From: Mycolicibacter virginiensis
GTDB lineage: Bacteria; Actinomycetota; Actinomycetes; Mycobacteriales; Mycobacteriaceae
Assembly: GCF_022374935.2 (NCBI RefSeq)
Contig: NZ_CP092430.2
Span: 992,001 to 1,056,000, forward strand
Length of the DNA: 64,000 nt
Direction: 5' to 3'
The position numbers were made by a program, and so were the translations under genes. Position 1 is the first letter of the stretch. Each line of letters starts with the position of its first letter. The notes beneath the pieces are model-generated. The model did not search any database. It worked only from the letters and a program-made list of their open reading frames with translations, and had not been told where the DNA came from. This document shows positions 35,995 through 45,878 of the stretch, one piece after another.

Positions 35995-37014
35995 TTAGGC
36001 GAAATTGATTCCGCGCTTGGCGAGCCAGGAAGCCGGGTCGATCCGGTTGGTGCCGTTCTGCAGCACCTCGAAGTGCAGGTGCGGGCCGGTCGAGTAGCCG
36101 CGGTTGCCCATCTCGGCGATCTGGTCGCCCGCCATCACCCGCTCGCCGACGCTGACCAGCGACCGGTTGATGTGGCCGTAGAGGGTCACGGTGCCGTCGG
36201 AGTGGCGCAGCTTGACCAGCATGCCGTAGCCGGCGCTGGGGCCCGATTCGATCACCACGCCGTCGGAGGCCGCCAGGATCGGGGTGCCGATGGCGTTGGC
36301 GATGTCGATGCCGGCGTGTAGCACGCCCCAGCGGTAGCCGAAGTTCGAGGTGAACGCGCCCTGAGTGGGTGCGACGAACAGCGGGCGTTGCAGCCGGGCT
36401 TCACGCTCGGCGCGCTCCTGAGCGAACGCCACGCCCTTGGCCAGCTCCTCGTTGTGCACGACGACGTTGGCCGCAGCTTTGACCGTGATCATCTGCAAGC
36501 CGTGGCTGGACGTGGTGGTGGTGCCGTCGTTCAACGTGGTCTTGCTGGCCGCCAGTACGGCGGGCCGGGCGACGGTCTCGCCGGACTGGTGGGTGGCGGC
36601 GTGCGCGGCGGCAGCGGCCGCACCGGCGGCCATCGCCGCGATCATCACGCGACTCTTGACAGCGCTGGCGGGCTGGCTGCGGTGCTTTCCGCGGCGCGGA
36701 GCCAGCTGGGCCGCCTCGTGCGGGCGGTAGTAGCTGTCCGAGTAGCCGCCGCGGGGGAACGCCAGCCGCAGGACCGGCATGTTGTCGGTGTCGGTCATGT
36801 CGTCCAGCTCAGGGGCCAGCAGCACGTCCGACGCCTCGTCGAACACGTCTTCGCTGAAAGCGTCTTCGGGCCAGCCGAACTCGTTGAACGGAATGATGTC
36901 GGTGACCTCGGTGGGGCTGGGTACCGACGGGCGGATCACAGCTGCCGTAGCGCCGTTTCGACGTCGAGGGAGAGTCCCACCGGAAACCGGACGCATCGGT
37001 GCACCGTGCTGCAT
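35995..37014 (-). CDS. M23/LytM-domain peptidase (Rv0950c-like)
   Basis: This 339-residue protein has an N-terminal cytoplasmic part with DIIPFNEFGWPED and arginine-rich SPAR-like residues. A single hydrophobic segment near 125-142 is rich in alanine. The C-terminal M23 domain (about 215-335) has the zinc ligands HxxxD in HAGIDIAN and HxH in GPHLHFEV, both intact, so it should cleave peptidoglycan peptides. It is the counterpart of Rv0950c, placed between uvrD1 and sucC as in M. tuberculosis. A TATAAC promoter candidate lies about 35 bp upstream. Confidence 0.9.
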   Translation of the reverse strand: MQHGAPMRPVSGGTLPRRRNGATAAVIRPSVPSPTEVTDIIPFNEFGWPEDAFSEDVFDEASDVLLAPELDDMTDTDNMPVLRLAFPRGGYSDSYYRPHEAAQLAPRRGKHRSQPASAVKSRVMIAAMAAGAAAAAAHAATHQSGETVARPAVLAASKTTLNDGTTTTSSHGLQMITVKAAANVVVHNEELAKGVAFAQERAEREARLQRPLFVAPTQGAFTSNFGYRWGVLHAGIDIANAIGTPILAASDGVVIESGPSAGYGMLVKLRHSDGTVTLYGHINRSLVSVGERVMAGDQIAEMGNRGYSTGPHLHFEVLQNGTNRIDPASWLAKRGINFA

Positions 37015-37047
37015 CAGCCTGGAAGTTCCTCTGGTCGTGATCAGAAC

Positions 37048-37077
37048 GTTATAAAGACCTGGACCTGGTGACGGTAA
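37048..37077 (-). promoter_or_regulatory. Candidate promoter of the M23 peptidase gene
   Basis: On the minus strand TTACCG (37072-37077) is followed after 18 bp by TATAAC (37048-37053), ending 34 bp before the start codon. The -10 element fits the sigma-A type consensus; the -35 element is weak. Confidence 0.35.
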
Positions 37078-37284
37078 CCACTCCCGCTGGGGCGTGGCAA
37101 GCTATCGGCCAAATCCCGCCGTTAATGTGAAGCGAATCACGTTTTTCTGGCGGTGAGATGTGCCACAGCAGTGGTACGCGAGGAGGGAACCCCGCCGCAC
37201 TCTCGATACAGTGCCTCGGGAGCTAAATCTCTCACAATCCGACAGTGCCGGCCTTCCGGCTACCCGTAATAAGACAGTGAGCCC

Positions 37285-38463
37285 ATGGATCTTTTCGAGT
37301 ATCAGGCGAAGGAGCTGTTCGCCAAGCACAACGTGCCCACCACTCCCGGTCGAGTAACCACCTCGGCTGAGGACGCCAAGGCCATCGCCACCGAGATCGG
37401 TCGGCCGGTCATGGTCAAGGCCCAGGTCAAGGCCGGTGGCCGCGGTAAGGCCGGTGGCGTCAAGTACGCCGCCACCCCGGACGACGCCCTGACCCACGCG
37501 CAGAACATTCTCGGTCTGGACATCAAGGGCCACATCGTCAAGAAGCTGCTGGTGGCCGAGGCGAGCGACATCGCCGAGGAGTACTACATCTCCTTCCTGC
37601 TCGACCGCTCCAACCGCACCTACCTGGCCATGTGCTCGGTCGAGGGCGGAATGGAGATCGAAGAGGTCGCCGCGACCAAGCCGGAACGGCTGGCCAAGGT
37701 GCCGGTGGACGCCGTCAAGGGCGTCGACCTGGCGTTCGCTCGCTCGATCGCCGAGCAGGGCCACCTGCCCGCCGAGGTGCTCGACGCCGCCGCCGTGACC
37801 ATCCAGAAGCTGTGGGAGGTCTTCGTCGCCGAAGATGCCACCCTGGTCGAGGTCAACCCGCTGGTTCGCACCCCCGACGACCAGATCCTGGCGCTGGACG
37901 GCAAGGTCACCCTGGACGGCAACGCTGAGTTCCGGCAGCCCGGCCACGCCGAGTTCGCCGACTTGGACGCGACCGACCCGCTGGAGATCAAGGCCAAAGA
38001 GCACGATCTGAACTACGTCAAGCTCGACGGTGAGGTCGGCATCATCGGTAACGGCGCCGGCCTGGTCATGTCGACGCTGGACGTCACCGCCTACGCCGGT
38101 GAGAAGCACGGCGGCGTGAAGCCGGCCAACTTCCTCGACATCGGGGGCGGCGCCTCCGCCGAGGTGATGGCCGCCGGCCTGGACGTCATCCTGGGTGACA
38201 AGCAGGTCAAGAGCGTGTTCGTCAACGTGTTCGGCGGGATCACCGCCTGCGACGCGGTGGCCAACGGCATCGTGTCGGCGCTGGGCATCCTCGGTGACGC
38301 CGCGACCAAGCCGCTGGTGGTTCGCCTGGACGGCAACAACGTCGAGGAGGGCCGGGCGATCCTGGCCGAGGCCAACCACCCGCTGGTGACCGTCGTCGCC
38401 ACCATGGACGAGGCCGCCGACAAGGCCGCCGAGCTGGCTTTCGCAGCCGGAAAGGACGCATAA
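37285..38463 (+). CDS. sucC: Succinyl-CoA synthetase beta subunit
   Basis: This 392-residue ATP-grasp subunit catalyses the TCA-cycle step succinyl-CoA to succinate with nucleotide phosphorylation. It begins [18 protein letters not shown] and has [16 protein letters not shown] in the nucleotide-binding part, LVEVNPLV and the phosphohistidine-contacting [26 protein letters not shown]. It starts at an ATG with a weak upstream purine run and is followed after 3 bp by sucD. The 3 bp spacing keeps the pair as one operon. Confidence 0.97.
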   Translation: MDLFEYQAKELFAKHNVPTTPGRVTTSAEDAKAIATEIGRPVMVKAQVKAGGRGKAGGVKYAATPDDALTHAQNILGLDIKGHIVKKLLVAEASDIAEEYYISFLLDRSNRTYLAMCSVEGGMEIEEVAATKPERLAKVPVDAVKGVDLAFARSIAEQGHLPAEVLDAAAVTIQKLWEVFVAEDATLVEVNPLVRTPDDQILALDGKVTLDGNAEFRQPGHAEFADLDATDPLEIKAKEHDLNYVKLDGEVGIIGNGAGLVMSTLDVTAYAGEKHGGVKPANFLDIGGGASAEVMAAGLDVILGDKQVKSVFVNVFGGITACDAVANGIVSALGILGDAATKPLVVRLDGNNVEEGRAILAEANHPLVTVVATMDEAADKAAELAFAAGKDA

Positions 38464-38466
38464 GTC

Positions 38467-39369
<903 letters not shown>

Positions 39370-39380
39370 CAGTTTCTGCC

Positions 39381-39436
39381 GAGCAGACGTGAAAGCCCCC
39401 ATTTCAGCCTGAAATTGGGGGCTTTCGCGTCTGCTC
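39381..39436. terminator. Long hairpin terminator after sucCD
   Basis: The 5' arm GAGCAGACGTGAAAGCCCCC then ATTTC pairs with GAAATTGGGGGCTTTCGCG then TCTGCTC around the loop AGCCT, with only one wobble and one bulged base in about 25 bp. There is no T-run, as is common for mycobacterial intrinsic terminators. It lies 11 bp after the sucD stop and 18 bp before the next gene, so it probably separates the two. Confidence 0.75.
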
Positions 39437-39454
39437 GCCTTCGGAAGGTGAACC

Positions 39455-40987
39455 ATGAGCATTGATCCCCGCACTCCCGTCGTCGTCGGCGTCGGGCAGG
39501 CCGCCGAGCGCATCGACGACGCCGACTATCGAGCGATGTCGCCGGTGGAGCTGGCCGCAGCCGCGGCGCAGGCAGCGTTGGCCGACTGCGGGGCGAGCTC
39601 AGAGCAGGTCGCATCGGCCATCGACGCGGTAGTGGCCACCCGCCAGTTCGAGATCTCGATTCCGAAAGCCCCTGCGCCGCTGGGCAAATCCAACAACTTC
39701 CCGCGGTCCGTCGCGCGTCTGATCGGCGCGGAGCCGGCCCGTGCGGTGCTGGACAAGGTGGGCGGTCAGGGGCCGCAGAAGCTGCTCACCGAGTTCGCCG
39801 GCGAGATCGTGGCCGGCACCGCCGACGTGGTGCTGCTGTGCGGGTCCGACGCGACCTCAACGCTGCGCCACTTCGCCAAGGCCGACAACAAGCCGGACTT
39901 CACCGAGACCATCGACGGCCAGCTCGAAGACCGCGGCTTCGGCCTGGAGGAGTTCGTCGAGCACTACACCGTCATCCACGGGCTGACCGGTGCCCCGGTG
40001 CAGTACGGCCTGCTGGAGAACGCCCGGCGTGCCCGGCTGGGCATGGGCACCGCCGACTACTTGCAGGCGATGGCGGAGCTGTTCGCGCCGATGACCAAGA
40101 TCGCCGCCAAGAACCCGTTCTCGGCCTCGCCGGTGGAGCGCTCGGTCGACGAGCTGGCCACCATCAGCGCCGGCAACCGGATGATCTGCGACCCCTATCC
40201 GCGACTGCTGGTGGCGCGCGACCAGGTCAACCAGGGCGCCGCGGTACTGGTGATGTCGGTCGAGGCCGCCCGCCGCCTGGGCGTGCCCGAAGACCGCTGG
40301 GTGTACCTGCACGGCCACGCCGACCAGCGCGCCCAGCGCCTGCTGGAACGGCCCGACCTGAGCGCCTACCCGGCCGCCATCACGGCCACCACCGAGGCGC
40401 TCGAGATGGCCGGGATCGGCTTCGACGACATCGCGGCCATGGACCTCTACAGCTGCTTCCCGGTCCCGGTGTTTGCCATCTGTGATGCGTTCGGCCTGTC
40501 CGCCGATGACCCTCGCGGCCTGACCCTGACCGGCGGGCTGCCGTTCTTCGGCGGCGCCGGCAACAACTACTCGATGCACGCGATCGCCGAGGCCGTCGCC
40601 TCAGCGCGAAGTGTCCCAGGGCAATTCACGTTCGTCGGGGCCAACGGCGGCATGATGAGCAAGTACGCGGCCGGGGTGTACTCGACCACCCCGGTGCCGT
40701 GGAAGGCCGATCGCAGCGCCGAGCTGCAGGCGCAGGCCGACAACGCAACCGCTGTGCCGGTCACCGAGAGTGCCCAAGGCCCGGCCACCATCGAGACCTA
40801 CAGCGTCCGTTACGACTGGGACACCCGGACCGGAATCGTCATCGGCCGATTGGATGCCGACGGCACCCGGTTCCTGGCGACCACCGAAGACGAAGACCTG
40901 GTGGCCTTGTTGTCCGACGGCGACCCGCTGGGCGCCCCGGTGACGGTGCACGCATTCGACTACGGCAACCGCTGCTCGCCGCGCTGA
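39455..40987 (+). CDS. Thiolase-fold protein lacking the classical active-site cysteine
   Basis: This 510-residue protein is annotated in mycobacteria as acetyl-CoA acetyltransferase. The start TPVVVGVGQAAER is thiolase-like. At the nucleophile position the sequence reads DKVGGQGPQKLL, with Gly103 where thiolases have cysteine in CGSG-type motifs. The GHP histidine motif is replaced by GGAGNNYSMHAIAEAV, and the second cysteine is replaced in VGANGGMMSKYA. It therefore probably does not carry out standard thiolysis. SCP-x-like lyases or lipid-transfer proteins are alternatives. It is inserted between sucD and the LLM gene relative to M. tuberculosis. Confidence 0.75.
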   Translation: MSIDPRTPVVVGVGQAAERIDDADYRAMSPVELAAAAAQAALADCGASSEQVASAIDAVVATRQFEISIPKAPAPLGKSNNFPRSVARLIGAEPARAVLDKVGGQGPQKLLTEFAGEIVAGTADVVLLCGSDATSTLRHFAKADNKPDFTETIDGQLEDRGFGLEEFVEHYTVIHGLTGAPVQYGLLENARRARLGMGTADYLQAMAELFAPMTKIAAKNPFSASPVERSVDELATISAGNRMICDPYPRLLVARDQVNQGAAVLVMSVEAARRLGVPEDRWVYLHGHADQRAQRLLERPDLSAYPAAITATTEALEMAGIGFDDIAAMDLYSCFPVPVFAICDAFGLSADDPRGLTLTGGLPFFGGAGNNYSMHAIAEAVASARSVPGQFTFVGANGGMMSKYAAGVYSTTPVPWKADRSAELQAQADNATAVPVTESAQGPATIETYSVRYDWDTRTGIVIGRLDADGTRFLATTEDEDLVALLSDGDPLGAPVTVHAFDYGNRCSPR

Positions 40988-41006
40988 TTCCCCACCACCG
41001 TCCCGC

Positions 41007-41068
41007 CGCGAGGGTGCACAGAATGCCAGCACAACGGGCGTGTCGCCGGACAAACACGCACCTTCGCG
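41007..41068. terminator. Hairpin between the convergent thiolase-like and LLM genes
   Basis: The arms CGCGAGGGTGC (41007-41017) and GCACCTTCGCG (41058-41068) are inverted with one G-T wobble, around a 40-base loop that has its own GGCG/CGCC pairs. It lies between two genes that face each other, and so could stop transcription in both directions. Confidence 0.55.
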
Positions 41069-41100
41069 CGGAGTGGGGCTCCCGCGCTAGGTGCTGAACG

Positions 41101-41949
41101 TTAGGCGCTGAGGCCCAGCTTGGCGGCCAGGCGCTCCACGTAAGCCGCCACCTCGGACTCGGACTTGTCGGGCAGACCGAACAGCGTCTCGGTGACACCG
41201 ATCTCGGCCCAGTGCGCCAGCTTCTCGGGCACCGGCTTGAAGTCCAGCGCCACGATCTGCGGTGCGCCGTCGCGGCCGGCGGCCGCCCAGGTGTCCTGCA
41301 GCAACTTGACCGGCGCGTCGATGTCGAAGTCGCGCGGCGTGGTGATCCAGCCGTCGGCACTGCGAGCGATCCACTTGAAGTTCTTCTCGGTCCCGGCCGC
41401 ACCGACCAGCACCGGAACGTGCGACTGCACCGGCTTGGGCCACGCCCAACTCGGGCCGAAGTTCACGAACTCGCCCTCGTAGGACGCCTCCTCCTCCGTC
41501 CACAGCGCCCGCATCGCCTCCAGGTACTCCCGAAGCATGGTGCGCCGACGGCCGGCCGGCACGCCGTGATCGGCCAGTTCATCAGTGTTCCAACCGAATC
41601 CGACACCCAGGCTCACCCGCCCACCGGACAGGTGATCCAGGGTGGCAATCGACTTCGCCAGCGTGATCGGATCATGCTCGACGGGCAGTGCCACCGCGGT
41701 CGACAGCCGCACTCGCGAGGTCACCGCACATGCGGCCCCCAGGCTTACCCACGGGTCCAGGGTGCGCATATAACGGTCATCGGGCAGGGACTCGTCGCCG
41801 GTGGTCGGGTGAGCGGCCTGTCGCTTCACCGGAATATGCGTGTGTTCCGGCACATAGAAGGTGGTGAAGCCGTGATCATCGGCGAGTTTGGCGGCCGCCG
41901 CCGGGTTGATTCCACGGTCACTGGTGAATAGCACGAGCCCGTAATCCAT
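41101..41949 (-). CDS. LLM-class F420-dependent oxidoreductase (Rv0953c-like)
   Basis: The ATG at 41949 (MDYGLVLFTSDRG) gives 282 residues; the open frame runs further upstream but that part is not conserved. LLM blocks are visible: GFTTFYVPEHTHIPV, LDHLSGGRVSLGVGFGWNTDEL, and VLVGAAGTEKNFKWIARSADGW. It probably uses F420H2. The substrate is unknown. A KstR-like site with one mismatched end base (TAGAACGTGTTCCT, 41959-41972) lies just upstream. Position before the Rv0954-like gene matches M. tuberculosis order. Confidence 0.9.
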   Translation of the reverse strand: MDYGLVLFTSDRGINPAAAAKLADDHGFTTFYVPEHTHIPVKRQAAHPTTGDESLPDDRYMRTLDPWVSLGAACAVTSRVRLSTAVALPVEHDPITLAKSIATLDHLSGGRVSLGVGFGWNTDELADHGVPAGRRRTMLREYLEAMRALWTEEEASYEGEFVNFGPSWAWPKPVQSHVPVLVGAAGTEKNFKWIARSADGWITTPRDFDIDAPVKLLQDTWAAAGRDGAPQIVALDFKPVPEKLAHWAEIGVTETLFGLPDKSESEVAAYVERLAAKLGLSA

Positions 41950-42104
41950 AGCCCCGATTAGAACGTGTTCCTGTTCGGCGGGCAACGGGGGGTCCTTGTC
42001 GCGCAGTGTTGACCCACCGACTCGGCCCGCAAGTGCGCTAGCGTGGATGGTCGAAGCGCGCCGCACCGCCCACCAGCGCCCTGCCCACAAGCACAGGAGA
42101 GGTC

Positions 42105-43016
42105 ATGACCTACTCGCCCGGGAATCCCGGCTTCCAACCTTCTCAACCATCAGGCTCGTACGGACAACCGACCCCGTCGTTCGCGAAATCGGGTGGCGAA
42201 GTCGAGAGCAAAGTGCCGCAATACCTCCGAATCGCAGTAGTTGCGTTGGGCCTGGGTGTCTATTTGGCGAACTTCGGCCCGATCGTGACGATCACCGACG
42301 TCGACTACCCTCTGATCCTCAGCGACGCCGGCCACACCGTTCCGCTGGCGGTGCTGGCCGCACTACTGGCCGGTGCAGCCCTGCTGCCCAAGGCGAGGAG
42401 CTACACCGCGGTGGTCGCCGTGGTCTCGGCACTGGGTGCGCTGCTGGCCATTTCGACCGTCGCCGATGCCAGCGGCAGCTACACCATCGGCTGGGGCCTG
42501 TGGCTGATCCTGATCTTCAGCGTCCTGCAGGCCGCCGCCGCGGTCGGATCGCTGCTACTGGAGGCCGGCGTGGTCACCGCGCCGGCGCCGCGTCCCAAGT
42601 ACGACCCGTACGCCCAGTACGGCCTGCCGCCGGGCGGCAACTACTACGGTCAGCCCGGCCAGCAGGGTTATGGCCACCAGGGACACCAGGGACACCAGGG
42701 CCAGCAGGCTCCGCAGCAGCCAGGCTACCCGTCGTCGTACGGCAGCTACCCGTCCGCACCGTCCAGTGGCGGCTTCGGCGCGCAGCAGGCACCCTCGTCC
42801 CCGTCGACGGGCGGCTTCAACTCCGGCGGACAGCAGGCGGCACCCCAGGGGCCGCCGACCCCGCCGACCGGCTTCCCCTCCTACAACTCGCCGTCGTCCG
42901 GTGGGTCGGGGAGTGCGTCGACCGGTGGACACAGCGCAGCCGGTTCGGATCAGAGCTCGACGGGTGGCCAGCAGTCGCAGGGCGGCTCCACCTCGTCGGG
43001 GCCGGCGCAGCCCTAA
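42105..43016 (+). CDS. Four-helix membrane protein with a glycine/glutamine-rich tail (Rv0954, 34-kDa antigen-like)
   Basis: This 303-residue protein equals the M. tuberculosis Rv0954 length. Four hydrophobic segments lie between about residues 40 and 155 (DUF5336-like). The last 140 residues are low complexity, dominated by G, Q, P, S and Y, with a GHQGHQGHQGQQ repeat. Rv0954 has been linked to the mycobacterial division apparatus, and the next gene is perM, also a division factor, so a shared role at the septum is plausible. The tail has the composition of an intrinsically disordered region. Confidence 0.88.
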   Translation: MTYSPGNPGFQPSQPSGSYGQPTPSFAKSGGEVESKVPQYLRIAVVALGLGVYLANFGPIVTITDVDYPLILSDAGHTVPLAVLAALLAGAALLPKARSYTAVVAVVSALGALLAISTVADASGSYTIGWGLWLILIFSVLQAAAAVGSLLLEAGVVTAPAPRPKYDPYAQYGLPPGGNYYGQPGQQGYGHQGHQGHQGQQAPQQPGYPSSYGSYPSAPSSGGFGAQQAPSSPSTGGFNSGGQQAAPQGPPTPPTGFPSYNSPSSGGSGSASTGGHSAAGSDQSSTGGQQSQGGSTSSGPAQP

Positions 43017-43052
43017 CCCGCGCCCGCGCGCCGAGTTGAACGTGCTCGCAGC

Positions 43053-44522
43053 GTGACATCGGTGACCGGCGGCAAACCAGGTTCGAATCCGACCCGCGAC
43101 CTGCTACGGGTCGCATTCGGCCCGTCCGTCGTAGCTTTGACGGTCATCGCAGCGGTGACGCTGCTGCAGTTGCTGATCGCCAACAGTGACATGACCGGCG
43201 CCTCGGGTGCCATCGCCAGCATGTGGCTGGGCGTGCACCAGGTGCCGATCTCGATCGGCGGCCGTGACCTAGGTGCGCTGCCGCTGCTGCCGGTGCTGCT
43301 GATGGTGGCCGGGACAGCCCGGACCACGGCGCAGGCCACCGCCCGTGGGGCCTCCTGGTTCGTCATCCGCTGGATCGTGGCCTCCGCGGTCGGTGGACCA
43401 CTGTTGATCGCAGCGGTCTCCTTGGCGGTCATCCACGACGCGGCGTCGGTCATCACCGAACTGCAGACCCCGCATGCCCTGAGCGCCTTCGCGCACGTCT
43501 TCTTTATGCATGCGATCGGCGCGGCGCTGGGAGTGGGGACGCGGGTGGGCCGGCGGGCGCTGGCCGAGACCCGGCTGCCGGATTGGCTGGCGGACTCGGT
43601 GCGAGCCGCGATCACCGGCATGCTGGCGCTGTTCGGCCTGGCCGGGGCGGTGACGGTGCTCTCCCTGCTCTGGCACTGGGGGACCATGCACGAGCTCTAC
43701 GCGATCACCGATTCAGTTTTCGGCCAGCTCAGCCTGACCCTGCTGGCGCTGCTGTATGTGCCCAATGTCCTCGTCGGCGCTACGGCGATGGCGGTCGGCT
43801 CGAGTGCGCACATCGGCCCCGCGCTGTTCAGCGCCTTCACCGTTCTCGGCGGCGACATCCCCGCGCTGCCGATCCTGGCTGCGGCGCCCACCCCGCCGTT
43901 AGGCCCCGCGTGGGTGGCGCTGCTGATCATCGGCGCGGCGTCCGGAGTGGCCGTCGGGCAGCAGTGCGCCCGCCGGCCGCTTCCGCTGCTTCCGGCACTG
44001 GCCAAGGTGGTCGCGGCGGCCTTCATCGCGGCGGTGTCGATGGCCATACTGGGCTTGGCCGGTGGGGGACGGCTGGGCAACTTCGGCGACGTCGGGGTCG
44101 ATCAGCTGACGTTCGGGCCCGCGGTGTTCGGCTGGTTCGCCGCGATCGGAGCGCTGACGGTGGTGATGATCGGCGGGGTGCGGGCTGATGCGGTGGTCGG
44201 CGAACAACGTGTGCTGCCACCGGCCCCGGAGCGGCCCGTGGAGCGCGAAGGCGTCCCCGAACCGGGTCCGGCGCCCATCGCCGACGTCGATTCCGAGGAC
44301 CTCGTAGTAGTCGGGGAGCCCTTCGAGGCCGACGAGGTGTTCGACGCCGACTTCGAACCGGGCTTCCAACCAGACGAGGTCAACGATGGCGGCGAGTTGA
44401 ATTGGACGCCAGAACCCGAGCCGCCGCGACCGTTCCGGGCGCACGCGCCGACGCAGCCGCCGGGCCCGCTGGAAGACCCTGAAGACCTGATGTTCACCGA
44501 CGACGACGGATACGACCGCTAA
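43053..44522 (+). CDS. perM: Polytopic membrane protein PerM (Rv0955-like)
   Basis: This 489-residue protein starts at a GTG and has about nine or ten hydrophobic segments between residues 22 and 385, followed by a long acidic/proline-rich cytoplasmic tail. It corresponds to Rv0955, called PerM, which stabilises the divisome protein FtsB and is needed for persistence in mice. The family (DUF6350) is confined to actinobacteria. It follows the Rv0954-like gene after 36 bp, as in M. tuberculosis. Confidence 0.88.
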   Translation: MTSVTGGKPGSNPTRDLLRVAFGPSVVALTVIAAVTLLQLLIANSDMTGASGAIASMWLGVHQVPISIGGRDLGALPLLPVLLMVAGTARTTAQATARGASWFVIRWIVASAVGGPLLIAAVSLAVIHDAASVITELQTPHALSAFAHVFFMHAIGAALGVGTRVGRRALAETRLPDWLADSVRAAITGMLALFGLAGAVTVLSLLWHWGTMHELYAITDSVFGQLSLTLLALLYVPNVLVGATAMAVGSSAHIGPALFSAFTVLGGDIPALPILAAAPTPPLGPAWVALLIIGAASGVAVGQQCARRPLPLLPALAKVVAAAFIAAVSMAILGLAGGGRLGNFGDVGVDQLTFGPAVFGWFAAIGALTVVMIGGVRADAVVGEQRVLPPAPERPVEREGVPEPGPAPIADVDSEDLVVVGEPFEADEVFDADFEPGFQPDEVNDGGELNWTPEPEPPRPFRAHAPTQPPGPLEDPEDLMFTDDDGYDR

Positions 44523-44604
44523 ATCGAGGACTTCAGTCCCTTATATATGTCGACTCTGGCTGATCGGATGGTAGTGCCGACCGTCCGAACTCCAGGGGGA
44601 CGAC

Positions 44605-45081
44605 ATGACCGACGTCGTGGGCACCGAGCCCGCCGGCAAGAACGGCCCGTCTGGCACGTCCAGGCGGCGGAACCTGCACATGCTGGCCGGAGTCCGGGCC
44701 GAGATGCTGACCGGCCTGATATTGCCGCCGGGCCATGAGCGGGTGCTCGACGTGGTGGTCTTGATCTGGGTGGACGGCGTCGAGGCCGGGATGCAGATGA
44801 TCGAGCCGTCGCCGCAGTCGCGCACCCCCGGATTGACCGATGACCTGGCGGAGTCCCTCTACGACGAGCTGGAGGGTGCGGGGTTCTGCAGTGAATACGA
44901 CGAGTTCCCCGAGTTGGACGACCCCGACTTTCAGGACCTGGCGTATGGGCGGGTCAGCAAGCTCGGCAAGATGACACAGCCGATCGGCCATCCCGAGGTC
45001 ACCTGGGACATGGTCGAGATCTGGACCGACGGAGTGGCGGCCGCGCTTCGGGTCGCCCGGGACCGAGCGCAGCCTCGCTGA
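44605..45081 (+). CDS. Hypothetical acidic protein, family not recognised
   Basis: This 158-residue cytoplasmic protein starts at an ATG preceded by AGGGGGA at a normal spacing. It has no signal peptide, helices or recognised motif. Notable stretches are VRAEMLTGLILPPGHERVLDVVVLIW and EYDEFPELDDPDFQDLAYGRVSKLGKM, the latter rich in Asp/Glu. It is inserted between perM and purN relative to M. tuberculosis. Codon use looks normal, so it is probably a real gene. Confidence 0.65.
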   Translation: MTDVVGTEPAGKNGPSGTSRRRNLHMLAGVRAEMLTGLILPPGHERVLDVVVLIWVDGVEAGMQMIEPSPQSRTPGLTDDLAESLYDELEGAGFCSEYDEFPELDDPDFQDLAYGRVSKLGKMTQPIGHPEVTWDMVEIWTDGVAAALRVARDRAQPR

Positions 45082-45130
45082 ACCGCGGGGGTTTGGCGGC
45101 CAGCTTCGCTAGGTTCACAATCACCACTGT

Positions 45131-45236
45131 CGATGGCGGTGACCCGCGGCGACCGGCTTCGCCGCGCTTGCGATCACCGCGCCGCCGATGGCGGTGACCC
45201 GCGGCGACCGGCTTCGCCGCGCTTGCGATCACCGCG
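45131..45236. repeat. Tandem array of a 55-bp extragenic repeat, two copies (minus orientation)
   Basis: Copies start at 45131 and 45186. On the minus strand each contains GATCGCAAGCGCGGCGAAG with inner arms GGC/GCC around GAA, and outer arms GCGGTGA and TCACCGC. The array ends 15 bp before the purN start codon. It belongs to the same family as the array at 32075, but the outer arms have different, compensating bases. Confidence 0.88.
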
Positions 45237-45251
45237 TTAGGCTCAGTCACC

Positions 45252-45878
45252 GTGCAACCGATCCATGTGGCTCCCAGCGTCCCCGCCCGAATGGTGGTGC
45301 TGGCTTCGGGCACCGGGTCGCTACTCGAGTCCCTGCTGGCCGCCGCGGTAGACGACTACCCCGCGCGGGTGGTCGCTGTCGGTACTGACCGGGACTGTCG
45401 CGCGGTGGAGATCGCCACGGCGGCGGGGTTGCCGGTGTTCACCGTCCGAACGGGTGACTATCCGAACCGAGCAGCATGGGATCTCGCGCTGACCGAGGCC
45501 ACCGCGGCTCACAGCCCGGATCTGGTGGTTTCGGCGGGCTTCATGAAAATCCTGGGCTCGCACTTCCTGTCCCGTTTCCTGGGGCGCACCGTCAACACCC
45601 ATCCGGCGCTGCTGCCTTCCTTCCCGGGAGCGCACGCGGTGCCCGAGGCGTTGGCCTACGGGGTCAAGGTCACCGGATGCACCGTGCACCTGGTGGACGC
45701 CGGGACCGACACCGGCCCGGTGCTGGCCCAAGAGCCGGTTGCCGTGCTCGACGGCGACGACGAAGACTCTTTGCATGAACGCATCAAGAAAGTGGAGCGC
45801 AAGCTCCTGGTTGACGTACTGGCCGCATTGGCGACCGGCGGCGTGACTTGGAACGGACGAAAGGCAACCCTAGGATGA
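45252..45878 (+). CDS. purN: Phosphoribosylglycinamide formyltransferase PurN
   Basis: This 208-residue enzyme transfers a formyl group from 10-formyl-THF to GAR in purine synthesis. It begins at a GTG and has the [13 protein letters not shown] phosphate-binding loop, and the catalytic [12 protein letters not shown] segment with the Asn and His residues, followed by [16 protein letters not shown] with the Asp. The stop overlaps the purH start by 4 bp (ATGA). The 55-bp repeat array occupies the region directly before the start, so the ribosome site must be read from within or after it. Confidence 0.96.
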   Translation: MQPIHVAPSVPARMVVLASGTGSLLESLLAAAVDDYPARVVAVGTDRDCRAVEIATAAGLPVFTVRTGDYPNRAAWDLALTEATAAHSPDLVVSAGFMKILGSHFLSRFLGRTVNTHPALLPSFPGAHAVPEALAYGVKVTGCTVHLVDAGTDTGPVLAQEPVAVLDGDDEDSLHERIKKVERKLLVDVLAALATGGVTWNGRKATLG

